Notes under the pieces: model-generated
The model's database searches: none
The model's input: only the letters and a program-made list of their open reading frames with translations
What the model was told of the DNA's origin: nothing
Translations under genes and position numbers: made by a program
Part shown: in pieces, positions 50,969 to 59,686 of the stretch
Position numbering within the stretch: position 1 is the first letter of the stretch
Layout of the letters: each line of letters begins with the position of its first letter
NCBI RefSeq assembly: GCF_024170165.1
Contig: NZ_JALJXP010000002.1
Span: forward strand, 62,001-126,000
Direction of reading: 5' to 3'
Source: Pseudomonas nitroreducens
GTDB lineage: Bacteria; Pseudomonadota; Gammaproteobacteria; Pseudomonadales; Pseudomonadaceae
DNA: 64,000 bases

Positions 50969-51646
50969 ATGAGTGAACTGCTGCTGATCGACGACGACGT
51001 CGAACTCTGCGAACTGCTGACCACCTGGCTGACCCAGGAAGGCTTCAGCATCCGCGCCGCCCACGATGGTGCGCAAGCCCGCGCCGCGCTGGGCAGCCGC
51101 GCGCCGGACGCGGTCGTGCTCGACGTCATGCTGCCCGACGGCAGCGGGCTGGAGCTGCTCAAATCGCTGCGCAGCGACCACCCTGACCTGCCGGTGCTGA
51201 TGCTCTCCGCCCGCGGCGAGCCGCTGGACCGCATCCTCGGCCTGGAACTGGGCGCCGACGACTACCTGGCCAAGCCCTGCGACCCCCGCGAGCTGACCGC
51301 CCGCCTGCGTGCCGTGCTGCGTCGCAGCCACCCCGCGCAACCCGCCGCGCAGCTGGAACTGGGTGATCTGGCGCTGAACCTGTCGCGCGGCGTGGCCACC
51401 ATCGGCACCGAAGAAATCAGCCTGACCCTCTCCGAGAGCCGCATCCTCGAAGCCCTGCTGCGCCAGCCGGGCGAGCCGCTGGACAAACAGGCCCTGGCGC
51501 AACTCGCCCTGGGCCGCAAGCTGACCCTGTACGACCGCAGCCTGGACATGCACGTCAGCAACCTGCGCAAGAAGCTCGGCAGCCACCCCGACGGTCGCCC
51601 GCGCATCCTCGCCCTGCGCGGGCGCGGCTACTTCTACGCAGCCTGA
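50969..51646 (+). CDS. cpxR: CpxR-like OmpR-family response regulator
   Basis: 225 aa from the ATG at 50969. Receiver domain (about 3-115) with LLLIDDDVEL, phospho-acceptor D52 (VVLDVMLPDGSG) and K101 (GADDYLAKPCDPREL). DNA-binding winged helix (about 130-222) with SLTLSESRILEALLRQPGEP, DRSLDMHVSNLRKKLG and a final ILALRGRGYFY. Size and surroundings (Spy-like gene, then a CpxA-type kinase) identify the Cpx envelope stress regulator. A CpxR-type direct repeat stands in front of the following spy-like gene. Confidence 0.9.
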   Translation: MSELLLIDDDVELCELLTTWLTQEGFSIRAAHDGAQARAALGSRAPDAVVLDVMLPDGSGLELLKSLRSDHPDLPVLMLSARGEPLDRILGLELGADDYLAKPCDPRELTARLRAVLRRSHPAQPAAQLELGDLALNLSRGVATIGTEEISLTLSESRILEALLRQPGEPLDKQALAQLALGRKLTLYDRSLDMHVSNLRKKLGSHPDGRPRILALRGRGYFYAA

Positions 51647-51720
51647 ACCCTCGCCATGCGGAAGGTCCGGGCCGCTCTGGCCCGGGCTTCGCAAAGATTC
51701 CAGCCGGGCTTCACGTAATC

Positions 51721-51736
51721 TTTACCGAAGCTTTAC
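51721..51736 (+). promoter_or_regulatory. CpxR-type box upstream of the Spy/CpxP-like gene
   Basis: TTTACCGAAGCTTTAC is a direct repeat of TTTAC, one helical turn apart (11 bp). On the complementary strand it reads GTAAA-N6-GTAAA, close to the CpxR consensus GTAAA-N5-GTAAA. It is 80 bp upstream of the ATG at 51817, consistent with activation. Confidence 0.7.
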
Positions 51737-51816
51737 GTGGGACTGACCGCCCTTGACCTTGCCGACCCTAGACTGGGCTCATCCGGTAACGACCGGTCCC
51801 TGAAAGGAGAAACACC

Positions 51817-52278
51817 ATGCGCAAGACCCTGACCGCCCTGCTGATCGCTGCCGCCCTGCCGACCGTCGCGCTGGCGGCCACTCCGGCGCCGACCGACGCT
51901 CCGCCGCCCGCCCCGTTCATGAAAGACCATGGCCCGGGCATGCACGGCCCGCGCGGCGAACACGGCGGCATGTTCCGCGAACTGAACCTGACCCAGGACC
52001 AGCGCCAGCAAGTCGGCAAGCTGATGGGCGACTCGATGAAGGATCGCCGCGCGATCACCGAGAAGTACTGGAACAAACTGCCCGAGGCCGACCGCAAGGC
52101 CATGCAGGAAGAGCTGAAGGCCAACCGTGACAAGTCCGAAGCCAGCATCCGCGGCATCCTCACTCCCGAGCAGCAGAAGAAGTTCGACGAGCTGAAGAAG
52201 CAGCGTGAACAGCGCAAGGCCGAATGGGCTGAATTCCAGACCTGGAAGGCCCAGAAAGACGGCACCAAGACCAACTGA
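51817..52278 (+). CDS. Periplasmic Spy/CpxP-family protein
   Basis: 153 aa with signal peptide LTALLIAAALPTVALA and a His/Gly/Met-rich segment (MKDHGPGMHGPRGEHGGMF) at the mature N-terminus that might bind metal. Two family signatures LNLTQDQRQQVGKLM and ILTPEQQKKFDELKK (the L-T-x-x-Q repeats) define the Spy/CpxP fold, a cradle-shaped chaperone. CpxP-type proteins inhibit CpxA and deliver misfolded proteins to DegP. It lies between cpxR and cpxA, downstream of a CpxR box. AAAGGAGAAAC precedes the start. Confidence 0.92.
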   Translation: MRKTLTALLIAAALPTVALAATPAPTDAPPPAPFMKDHGPGMHGPRGEHGGMFRELNLTQDQRQQVGKLMGDSMKDRRAITEKYWNKLPEADRKAMQEELKANRDKSEASIRGILTPEQQKKFDELKKQREQRKAEWAEFQTWKAQKDGTKTN

Positions 52279-52297
52279 TCGCTCCAGCAAGTGCAGG

Positions 52298-52315
52298 CGC
52301 CGGGTTATCCCGGCG
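52298..52315 (+). promoter_or_regulatory. Stem-loop between the Spy-like gene and cpxA
   Basis: CGCCGGG-TTAT-CCCGGCG is a perfect 7-bp stem with tetraloop, followed only by TCTT. It is a weak terminator or attenuator, 20 bp after the Spy-like stop, and would let the periplasmic protein be made in excess over the kinase. Confidence 0.45.
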
Positions 52316-52368
52316 TCTTGCCGTGGGGCCCTGACAACGGATAGACCATGCGGCTGAACAGGAAGACC

Positions 52369-53706
52369 ATGCGTTCACTCTTTTGGCGGATCCTCGCCGC
52401 CTTCTGGCTCGCCCTGCTGCTGGTGGCCGGACTGTCGATCCTGCTGGGCCGCGCCCTGAACCAGGACACCTGGGTGATCGCCCGCTATCCCGGCCTGCAC
52501 GACATCGCCAAGCAATGGACCCTGCTCTACGAGACCCAGGGCCCCGCCGCTGCGCAACAGCTGCTGGAAAGCCGCCGGCAGCAATACGAACTCTCGGTGC
52601 AGGTGCTCGACGAGACCGGCCAGCGCCTGGTCAACGGCACTTACCTGCCGCGCCCGCCACGCCCGCGCGACAGCAATTTCGACCGCCAGGACCTGCCGCG
52701 CTTCCCCTGGCGCCAGCTCAGCCAGGAATACACCAGCAGCCGCACCGACCAGACCTACCTGTTCATCTACCGCATTCCGCACCCGACGCTGCAGGCCTGG
52801 CACCGCAGCAGCCTGCTCTGGCCGCTCAGCGCGCTGGGCATCGCCCTGGTGGTACTGACCGTATTCAGCCTGCTGCTGACACTGTCCATCACCCGCCCGC
52901 TGAACCGCCTGCGCCGCGCCGTGCATGACCTCGGCCAGACCAGTTATCAACAGGACAGCCTCGCCCGCCTCGCCCGCCGCGGTGACGAACTGGGCGTGCT
53001 GGCCCGCGACTTCAACCGCATGGGTGCCCGCCTGCAGGGGCTGATCGGCAGCCAGCGCCAGCTGCTGCGCGATGTTTCCCATGAGCTGCGTTCACCACTG
53101 GCGCGTCTGCGCATCGCCCTGGCCCTGGCCGAGCGCGCTGGCCCCGAGCAGCGCGCCGCCATGTGGCCGCGCCTGGAGCAGGAGTGCGACCGCCTGGAAG
53201 CGCTGATCGGCGAAATCCTCGCCCTGGCCCGCCTCGACGCCGAGCCCGGTCCGACCAGTCGCATCGACCTGCTGCCGCTGTTCGAACGCCTGCGCAACGA
53301 CGCACACCTGCTCTACCCGGAGCAGAACATCCAGCTCGACATTGCCCCGCAACTGGCCATCGACGGCTGGCCGGACATGCTCGAACGCGCCCTCGACAAC
53401 CTGCTGCGCAACGCCCTGCGTTTCAACCCGGCAGACCGGCCGCTGGAAATACAGGCGCAGGTCGAGGACGAGCGTCTGCACATCGACGTGCGCGACCACG
53501 GCCCCGGCGCCAGCGAAGAACACCTGGCGCAACTGGGCGAACCCTTCTTCCGCGCTCCCAACCAGAGCAGCCCCGGCCATGGCCTGGGCCTGGCCATCGC
53601 CCGTCGCGCCATCGAGCGCCATCACGGACGACTGCGCCTGGCCAACCATCCCGATGGCGGTTTCGTGGCCAGCATCGACCTGCCGCTGCGCCACCGGATC
53701 GCCTGA
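52369..53706 (+). CDS. cpxA: CpxA-like sensor histidine kinase
   Basis: 445 aa from the ATG at 52369 (AGGAAG upstream), preferred to the ATG at 52348. Transmembrane helix 1 at about 4-27 and helix 2 at about 150-175 flank a roughly 125-residue periplasmic sensor. HAMP (TRPLNRLRRAVHDLGQTSYQ) and HisKA with H238 (DVSHELRSPLARLRIALALA) follow, then HATPase N-box NLLRNALRFNP, G1 DHGPGASE and G2 GHGLGLAIARRAIERHHG. With the CpxR-like regulator it forms the envelope stress pair. Catalytic residues are all present. Confidence 0.92.
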   Translation: MRSLFWRILAAFWLALLLVAGLSILLGRALNQDTWVIARYPGLHDIAKQWTLLYETQGPAAAQQLLESRRQQYELSVQVLDETGQRLVNGTYLPRPPRPRDSNFDRQDLPRFPWRQLSQEYTSSRTDQTYLFIYRIPHPTLQAWHRSSLLWPLSALGIALVVLTVFSLLLTLSITRPLNRLRRAVHDLGQTSYQQDSLARLARRGDELGVLARDFNRMGARLQGLIGSQRQLLRDVSHELRSPLARLRIALALAERAGPEQRAAMWPRLEQECDRLEALIGEILALARLDAEPGPTSRIDLLPLFERLRNDAHLLYPEQNIQLDIAPQLAIDGWPDMLERALDNLLRNALRFNPADRPLEIQAQVEDERLHIDVRDHGPGASEEHLAQLGEPFFRAPNQSSPGHGLGLAIARRAIERHHGRLRLANHPDGGFVASIDLPLRHRIA

Positions 53707-53732
53707 ACCGAGCGCATTTTCGGAGAGCAATC

Positions 53733-54227
53733 ATGAGCCTACCCGCCTTCGCTACCCCGATCCCCGCCCTGCAACGGCCACTGTCGCCGGCAGCCCTGCT
53801 GCGCAGCGAGCCCTACGACGATCCGCAGTACCTGGTGCTGGCGGTGGAGCTGGCGCGCCTCGCCGCGCAGTGGCGCAAGCGCTGGCCCGGCTTGCACCTG
53901 AGCCTGCCGCAGAGCGGCACCTGGCCGCTGGAAAGCTGGCCGGATGCGCTGGGTGATGCGCTGGACGCCTTGCTCGAAGCGGCGCTGAAGCACCAGCCGT
54001 ACGCGGCGCTGGAGCTGTCGCTCGGTTCAGCGCACGGTGAGTTGCGCCTGGACTTGCAAGGCCATGACCCGCAGGCGAGGGCCTGGCTGCCAGCAGCCCT
54101 GCCGCCGGCGCGGCGTCTGGCTAACTGGCAGGGCGGCCAGCTGATCTGGCACGCCCCCCGATTGAACAATCATGGCGGCACCTGGAAGGTCCGCCTGGAA
54201 ATGCCGCTCAGCCCCGCCAGGCGCTGA
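53733..54227 (+). CDS. Hypothetical cytosolic protein
   Basis: 164 aa from the ATG at 53733, after CGGAGAGC. Low-complexity Leu/Ala/Pro content with LALPQS-type segments (GLHLSLPQSGTWPLESWPDA) and an alternating acidic/hydrophobic helix (ALGDALDALLEAALKHQPYA). No signal peptide, membrane segment or known motif. It starts 26 bp after cpxA and may belong to that operon. Its 3' end overlaps the convergent nitroreductase gene by 20 bp. GC3 and codon use fit neighbouring core genes. Confidence 0.72.
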   Translation: MSLPAFATPIPALQRPLSPAALLRSEPYDDPQYLVLAVELARLAAQWRKRWPGLHLSLPQSGTWPLESWPDALGDALDALLEAALKHQPYAALELSLGSAHGELRLDLQGHDPQARAWLPAALPPARRLANWQGGQLIWHAPRLNNHGGTWKVRLEMPLSPARR

Positions 54228-54768
54228 CGAACCCGGCCGGGTCCAGCGGCGCCGGGCGGCGCAGCTCGCCGACCGGCGTGCCGAGGTAGATGAAGCCGAC
54301 GATACGTTCATTCTCGGCCAGGCCCAGACCCTCGCGCACCAGCGGATCGAACGCCATGGCGCCAGTGCGCCACATCGCCCCCAATCCTTCGACGTAGGCC
54401 GCCTGGATGATGCCGTGGGCGGCACAACCTGCCGCCAGCCACTGCTCGATCTCCGGCACCTTGGGGTGATCCTGCAGGCGTGCCACGGCCACCACCAGCA
54501 GCGGAGCGCGCAGCGGCATGGCACGCGCCTTGTCCAGCGCCTCGGGCTTGCCGTCCGGCTCATTGGCCGCCACCGCGCGGGCGAACAGCTCACCCAGCTC
54601 CTTGCGCGCCTCGCCTTCCACGGTGAGGAAACGCCAGGGGCGCAGTTGCCCGTGGTCCGGGGCGCGCAGCGCGCTGCGGAACAGGCGGTCCAGTTGCTCG
54701 GCGGACGGTGCCGGCTCGCTCAGGCGGGCGTGGGACACACGGTTGAGCAACGCGTCGAGAGCCTCCAT
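54208..54768 (-). CDS. ydjA: YdjA-like nitroreductase
   Basis: 186 aa from the ATG at 54768; the longer frame runs into the leader. It is an FMN-dependent oxidoreductase of the small YdjA subgroup: SEPAPSAEQLDRLFRSALRA, PDHGQLRPWRFLTVEG with the FMN-contacting P-D-H-x-x-L-x-P-W-R-F motif, LAAGCAAHGIIQAAYVEGLG and a final FIYLGTPVGE. The substrate is unknown. It overlaps the convergent hypothetical gene at its 3' end by 20 bp. Confidence 0.92.
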   Translation of the reverse strand: MEALDALLNRVSHARLSEPAPSAEQLDRLFRSALRAPDHGQLRPWRFLTVEGEARKELGELFARAVAANEPDGKPEALDKARAMPLRAPLLVVAVARLQDHPKVPEIEQWLAAGCAAHGIIQAAYVEGLGAMWRTGAMAFDPLVREGLGLAENERIVGFIYLGTPVGELRRPAPLDPAGFVSAWRG

Positions 54769-55042
54769 GGGCTGCCTCCAGTCAAACTCGAAAGCCGCCA
54801 TTGTAGACGCAAAGGGTTCGCATTGGCCCAGCGCATGCACGCAAGGCGCGCCACTCCCACCTGCAACACCCCTGACGGGCCTTCAGTGGCGTGCACCGGG
54901 TGAAGGTTGGCGATGTGAAAGCGGACAAATGAAGGCAGGCGCCGACCCACCGCTGCACGGGTGAAGCCGGATAGCCGCTTGGTTTACAGGCAACGACCTA
55001 CAGGTAAAATGGCCGATTCCTTCTTGCTTTAGACCTCAGCGC

Positions 55043-56497
55043 ATGGCCCTGCCGACACTACGCACCCTCGGATTCATCATCGGCATCTTCGTGATCACGC
55101 TGGCGGTCGCCATGCTGGTCCCCATGGCCACCCTGCTCTACTACGGTCGCGCCAACGAACTGCACCCCTTCATCTGGTCGGCGATCATCACCTTCACCTG
55201 CGGCCTGGGCATGGTCATCCCCGGCCGCCCGGAGCACGTCCACCTGCGCCCGCGGGACATGTACATGCTCACCGTGTCGAGCTGGGTGATCGTCTGCTTC
55301 TTCTCCTCCCTGCCCTTCATGTTCGCCCGGCACATCAGCTTCACCGACGCGATCTTCGAGAGCATGTCGGGGATCACCGCCACGGGTTCGACCATTCTGT
55401 CCGGGCTGGACAAGATGTCCCCGGGCATCCTCATCTGGCGCTCGCTGCTGCACTGGCTGGGCGGCATCGGCTTCATCGCGATGGCGGTGGCGATCCTGCC
55501 GATGCTGCGCATCGGCGGCATGCGCCTGTTCCAGACCGAGTCCTCGGACCGCTCCGACAAGGTCATGCCGCGCTCGCACATGGTCGCCAAGTACATAGTC
55601 GGGGTCTACGTGGCCATCACCATCGCCGGCACCCTGGCCTTCTGGTGGGCCGGCATGGGCCTGTTCGACTCGCTCAACCACGCCATGTCGGCGATCTCCA
55701 CCGGTGGCTTCTCCACCTCCGACCAGTCCCTGGCCAAGTGGCACCAGCCGGCGGTGCACTGGGTCGCGGTGATGGTGATGATCCTGGGCAGCATTCCCTT
55801 CGTGCTCTACGTCGCGACCCTGCGCGGCAACCGCAAGGCGCTGATCCGCGACCACCAGGTCCACGGGTTCCTCGGCCTGCTGGTGTTCACCTGGCTGGTG
55901 ATGGGTACCTGGTATTCGGTGAATTCGGGCCTCCCCTGGCTCGACGCCTTCCGCATCGTCGCGGTGAACGTGACCTCGGTGATGACCACCACTGGCTTCG
56001 CCCTGGGCGACTACGGCCTGTGGGGGCACTTCTCGATCATGCTGTTCTTCTACCTGGGCTTCATCGGCGGCTGCTCCGGCTCCACCGCCGGCGGCATCAA
56101 GATCTTCCGTTTCCAGGTGGCCTACACCCTGCTGCGTGCCAGCCTCTACCAGCTGATCCACCCGCGCGCGGTGATCCGCCAGAACTACAACGGCCACCGT
56201 CTGGACGAGGAGATCGTACGTTCGATCCTGACCTTCTCGTTCTTCTTCGGCGCCACCGTCGGCGGCCTGGCGCTGGGCCTGTCGTTCCTCGGCCTGGACT
56301 GGATGACCTCGCTCACCGGCGCGGCCAGCACCGTAGCCGGCGTCGGTCCGGGCATGGGTCCGATCATCGGCCCGTCGGGCAATTTCGCCTCGCTGCCGGA
56401 CGCGGCCAAGTGGCTGCTCTGCGGCGGCATGTTGCTCGGACGCCTGGAGATCATCACCGTGCTGGTGCTGTTCACCCCGGCGTTCTGGCGGCATTGA
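55043..56497 (+). CDS. trkH: Trk potassium transporter membrane subunit
   Basis: 484 aa. The four pore-loop repeats of the Trk/Ktr/HKT family are visible: ESMSGITATGSTILSGLDKM, HAMSAISTGGFSTSDQSL, VNVTSVMTTTGFALGDYGLW and GAASTVAGVGPGMGPI. Each carries the selectivity-filter Gly. Between loops there are 10-12 transmembrane helices. It imports K+ with H+ at the inner membrane, gated by a TrkA protein coded elsewhere. The size equals E. coli TrkH/TrkG. It is monocistronic; REP elements follow. Confidence 0.95.
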   Translation: MALPTLRTLGFIIGIFVITLAVAMLVPMATLLYYGRANELHPFIWSAIITFTCGLGMVIPGRPEHVHLRPRDMYMLTVSSWVIVCFFSSLPFMFARHISFTDAIFESMSGITATGSTILSGLDKMSPGILIWRSLLHWLGGIGFIAMAVAILPMLRIGGMRLFQTESSDRSDKVMPRSHMVAKYIVGVYVAITIAGTLAFWWAGMGLFDSLNHAMSAISTGGFSTSDQSLAKWHQPAVHWVAVMVMILGSIPFVLYVATLRGNRKALIRDHQVHGFLGLLVFTWLVMGTWYSVNSGLPWLDAFRIVAVNVTSVMTTTGFALGDYGLWGHFSIMLFFYLGFIGGCSGSTAGGIKIFRFQVAYTLLRASLYQLIHPRAVIRQNYNGHRLDEEIVRSILTFSFFFGATVGGLALGLSFLGLDWMTSLTGAASTVAGVGPGMGPIIGPSGNFASLPDAAKWLLCGGMLLGRLEIITVLVLFTPAFWRH

Positions 56498-56547
56498 TCG
56501 CCCTACCGCGATTGGCAAGATGAGCACGCCGGCACAGGGTGCAGCCC

Positions 56548-56628
56548 TTGTAGGAGCGAGCCTGCTCGCGAAGGGTTTCCCGGCTGCTCCGGCGTCCGGC
56601 AGTTCGCGAGCAAGCTCGCTCCTACAAC
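56548..56628. repeat. Inverted REP pair after trkH
   Basis: TTGTAGGAGCGAGCCTGCTC at 56548 faces GTTCGCGAGCAAGCTCGCTC then CTACAAC ending near 56628. The pair lies between the convergent trkH and AraC genes. Confidence 0.8.
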
Positions 56629-56631
56629 AAC

Positions 56632-57630
56632 TCACAAGTCCTCGCGGTATTCCCCCGGCGTCTTGCCGAACCAGCGGCGGAACGCGCGAAAGAAGTTGCT
56701 CGGCTCCGAGAACCCCAGCAGGTAGGCAATCTCCAACAGCGTCATGCGCGGCGTGGCGAGGTACTGCTGAGCCAGTTCGCGACGGGTGTCGTCGAGCAGC
56801 TGCTGGTAGCTGCTGCCCTCTTCCTGCAATCGGCGCTGCAGGGTGCGCTCGGACAGGTTGAGCGCCTGCGCCACGCTTTCGCGCTTGGGCTCGCCCTGGG
56901 GCAGCAGGCGGCAAAGCACCTGGCGCGTCTGATGGCTGAAGCGGCTGCTGACGAAGCGCGCCAGGTATTCCCCGGCGAAACGGTCGTGCAGGCGCGCCAG
57001 CTCTTCGTTGGCAGTGGGCAGCGGCGCACTCATGTCCTCGTGGGAGAACAGCATCGCGCAGTCGGCATGGCCGAAGCTCAGCGGCGCCTGGAACAGCTCG
57101 CGATAGGGTTCGATGTGCTGCGGCGCTTCGCCGGCCAGCCGGACTTCCAGCGGTCTGATCGCCCGCCCGGTGATCCAGCGCAGCATGGCAATCAGGCTGG
57201 CCAGCGAGCACTCCGCGCTCTGCCGCGGCACCGGCAGCCGGTCGCCATGGACCACGATCCGGTACAGGCAGCCCTCGGGCTGGCGGCGGAAGGTCAGGTC
57301 GGCGCCTTCGGCGATGATCCGCTGGTAACGCTCCAGGCGCTCGAAGCCCTCGCCCAGGTTGCGACTGGACATCAGCGCATAGCCGACCACGGGAAACGCC
57401 GGGGTATGCACACGGGCGATATTCAGGCCGATGGCCGGATTTCCGGAAAGCTCCACGGCGCGGTTCCACAGACGGCTCATGGCGTCCTGCGGGAAGCGCG
57501 CATCGGGGTCGTCGAGGGCAGCGAAATCCAGCTGCAGTTCAGTGAACAGCGCGCGGCAGTCGAGGCCTTCCAGCTCCAGCGACTGGACGATCCCCCGCAC
57601 CCAGCTCGACAGGGTCGTACGCTCAGGCAT
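56632..57630 (-). CDS. AraC-family transcriptional regulator
   Basis: 332 aa. The N-terminal about 190 residues resemble the arabinose-binding-like DUF of the OruR/ArgR-type AraC group (ELQLDFAALDDPDARFPQDA, MSRLWNRAVELSGNPAIGLN). The C-terminal two helix-turn-helix motifs (about 235-330) include ESVAQALNLSERTLQRRLQE and LEIAYLLGFSEPSNFFRAFR, closing with WFGKTPGEYREDL. It is divergent from the Mpo1-like gene (149 bp between starts), a possible target. The ligand is unknown. Confidence 0.92.
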   Translation of the reverse strand: MPERTTLSSWVRGIVQSLELEGLDCRALFTELQLDFAALDDPDARFPQDAMSRLWNRAVELSGNPAIGLNIARVHTPAFPVVGYALMSSRNLGEGFERLERYQRIIAEGADLTFRRQPEGCLYRIVVHGDRLPVPRQSAECSLASLIAMLRWITGRAIRPLEVRLAGEAPQHIEPYRELFQAPLSFGHADCAMLFSHEDMSAPLPTANEELARLHDRFAGEYLARFVSSRFSHQTRQVLCRLLPQGEPKRESVAQALNLSERTLQRRLQEEGSSYQQLLDDTRRELAQQYLATPRMTLLEIAYLLGFSEPSNFFRAFRRWFGKTPGEYREDL

Positions 57631-57778
57631 GCAATTTCTTCTAGTTATGGTGGTGATCCGCGCCGAACGGCCGGATAAGCCGGCGGCACAGGGGGATACT
57701 AAACTGGCCCCCTATGTCATCCGCAAGTCTGACAGCACCAGCCTACACTGGCGCCATCACAACAACAGGAGGTGCGTC

Positions 57779-58096
57779 ATGAGCACCCAGACCGCCGATC
57801 GATTCCAGAGCTTCGCCGAGTTCTACCCATACTACCTGCAGGAGCACAGCAACGCCGTGTGCCGCCGCCTGCACTACGTGGGCAGCCTGCTGGTGCTGTC
57901 GATCCTCGCCTACGCCATCGTCAGCGGGCACTGGCTGTGGCTGCTGGCCATGCCGCTGGCCGGCTACGGCTTCGCCTGGGTCGGTCACTTCGTGTTCGAG
58001 AAGAACCGCCCGGCCACCTTCAAGTACCCGCTGTGGTCGCTGATGGGCGACTGGGTAATGCTCAAGGACGCCTTCACCGGGCGCATCCGTTTCTGA
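57779..58096 (+). CDS. Mpo1-like (DUF962) membrane protein
   Basis: 105 aa from the ATG at 57779, after CAGGAGGTGCG. The family core is intact: SFAEFYPYYLQEHSNAVCRR LHYVG-type N-terminus (E-H-x-N-x-x-x-R-x-L-H-Y-x-G), two hydrophobic segments SLLVLSILAYAIVSGHWLWL and LAMPLAGYGFAWVGHFVFEK, and RPATFKYPLWSLMGDWVML. The conserved His residues resemble those of yeast Mpo1, an Fe-dependent dioxygenase for 2-hydroxy fatty acids. The bacterial role is unproven. It is convergent with the glycosyltransferase gene. Confidence 0.92.
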   Translation: MSTQTADRFQSFAEFYPYYLQEHSNAVCRRLHYVGSLLVLSILAYAIVSGHWLWLLAMPLAGYGFAWVGHFVFEKNRPATFKYPLWSLMGDWVMLKDAFTGRIRF

Positions 58097-58108
58097 GCCA
58101 TTGAGCGG

Positions 58109-59629
58109 TCAGCGCGCGGCGTTACGCAGTGCCGCGCGCTCGAACAGCAGCGCCTGCACTTCCCCACCGGCATGCTGGGCGATACGTCGCCAGCTGGCGG
58201 GCACATCGGGGATCTCCTCGTCGTTGTAGCGACTCATCACCAGCCAGACGCGGCCATCGTCCCGCGGCAGGTCGGCCAGGCGATCGACGAAGCTGTGCTG
58301 GCGATCGTCGATCAAGGAACCGAAGCCATACTCGCCCGGCCGCCCGGAAGATCCGTCGTCCGCCGGCGCGGTATAGAGCAGCGGCTCAACGCCGGTGCGG
58401 TTGTAGTAGCGGAACGCCAGGTACCAGAGGATATCGTCCACCACCACCCGGTCGCCGGCGCGGTAATGGGCATTGACGTAGGCAACCATGCCATCGAACT
58501 GCTCGCCCTGATCCGTCTCGTAGGCGCGCGCCAGCCCCAGGCCCTGCAAGCCGAGCAGCGTCGCCAGCGTCAGCGCACCCAGCGTGCGCCGCACCTCCAG
58601 CAAGCGGTCCAGCGCCAGTGCGAACAGTAACGGCAGGCTCAACGCGAAGGCCGTCAGGTAGCGCTCGACGAATACCGGTGACACGAAGGACACGCCATAC
58701 AGCCCCAGCAACGGCAGGCCGACATACAGCGAGAGCAGCATGCCGGCGCGCTGGCGGCTGCGATCGTGATGCAGCACCAGCAACATCGCCCCCACCACCA
58801 GCAGCGGCACACCCACCAGCAGGGGCCACGCCAGCTCGTTGCCATCGGACTGCGCCAGCCACTGCCAGAGCATCGACGGAACGGAACGGCCATCCACCGG
58901 CGGCTCCCAGCCCACATCGCCGCCGGCGACCAGCACCGCCATGTGGCGAACCAGGTCCAGCAGGCCGGGCAACCAGGGCAGGAACAGCACGGCGATGGCC
59001 AGGTTCGCCAGCCACCAGTCGCGGCGGCGTAGCGGAGTTTCCGGCAGCGAGGCCAGCCAGGCCCAGTGCACCAGCAGGCCGAACAGGCTGAAGTAGTGGG
59101 TGTAAAAAGCCGCTGTCATCAGCAACACGTAGGCCAGCAGATGGCGGCGCCTGCCCTCCTCCAGCCAGTAGAGCAGGGCCAGGGTCGCCGCCAGCAGCCA
59201 GCAACCGAGCAGCGAGTACATTCGCACTTCCTGGCTGTAGCGCACCGCCGTGGGCAGCAGCGCCAGCAGCAGCACGGCAAGCAGGGCAGCACGGCGACTG
59301 GCAAGACGCCAGGCGAGCCAGCCGCCGAGGAACACCGCCAGCGTGCCGAACAGGGCACTGAACAGGCGCAGCGGCAGCACGCCCTCGCCCAGCAGCCCGG
59401 TCCACAGGTGCAGCAGGTAGAAGTACAGCGGCGGATGCACGTCGCGGGCGGCGTGCTGCCAGAGTTGCAGCGGCGAATAGCGAGCGAGGAACAGGCTGGA
59501 GCTTTCGTCGCCCCAGAGGGCCGAGCCGGTCAGCTCATACAGGCGCAGGCACAGCGCGAGGACCAGCAGCGGCAGGAACCACCACTGGCGCAACAGGGCA
59601 GGCAGACTCGGGGACTCGCGGGAAGACAT
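58109..59629 (-). CDS. ArnT/PMT-like polytopic glycosyltransferase
   Basis: 506 aa from the ATG at 59629 (GCGAGG upstream); a GTG one codon earlier is possible. About eleven to twelve transmembrane helices. The periplasmic loop after the first helix has the D-E pair GSALWGDESSSLFLA and the DVHPPLYFYLLHLW motif, the hallmarks of GT-C enzymes using polyprenyl-phosphate sugars. A soluble C-terminal domain of about 130 residues follows. It may modify an envelope glycan or lipid A. The acceptor is unknown and there is no gene cluster around it. It lies 57 bp downstream of lhr. Confidence 0.88.
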   Translation of the reverse strand: MSSRESPSLPALLRQWWFLPLLVLALCLRLYELTGSALWGDESSSLFLARYSPLQLWQHAARDVHPPLYFYLLHLWTGLLGEGVLPLRLFSALFGTLAVFLGGWLAWRLASRRAALLAVLLLALLPTAVRYSQEVRMYSLLGCWLLAATLALLYWLEEGRRRHLLAYVLLMTAAFYTHYFSLFGLLVHWAWLASLPETPLRRRDWWLANLAIAVLFLPWLPGLLDLVRHMAVLVAGGDVGWEPPVDGRSVPSMLWQWLAQSDGNELAWPLLVGVPLLVVGAMLLVLHHDRSRQRAGMLLSLYVGLPLLGLYGVSFVSPVFVERYLTAFALSLPLLFALALDRLLEVRRTLGALTLATLLGLQGLGLARAYETDQGEQFDGMVAYVNAHYRAGDRVVVDDILWYLAFRYYNRTGVEPLLYTAPADDGSSGRPGEYGFGSLIDDRQHSFVDRLADLPRDDGRVWLVMSRYNDEEIPDVPASWRRIAQHAGGEVQALLFERAALRNAAR

Positions 59630-59686
59630 CACAGCCTCGCAGGGAGAAACGTCCGTGCCGCTGAGTGTACGTCAGCCGCGTTCGGC

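Noticed and set aside
51655-51690. GC-rich hairpin after the CpxR-like gene as a terminator
   Set aside because: The stem around CCGGGCC / GGCCCGG is followed by GCTTCGCAAAG and not by a T-run, so termination is doubtful.
55058-57469. 803-codon leftward open frame across trkH and the AraC gene
   Set aside because: It is antisense to trkH and out of frame with the AraC regulator. The sequence is His/Gln/Gly-rich without motifs.
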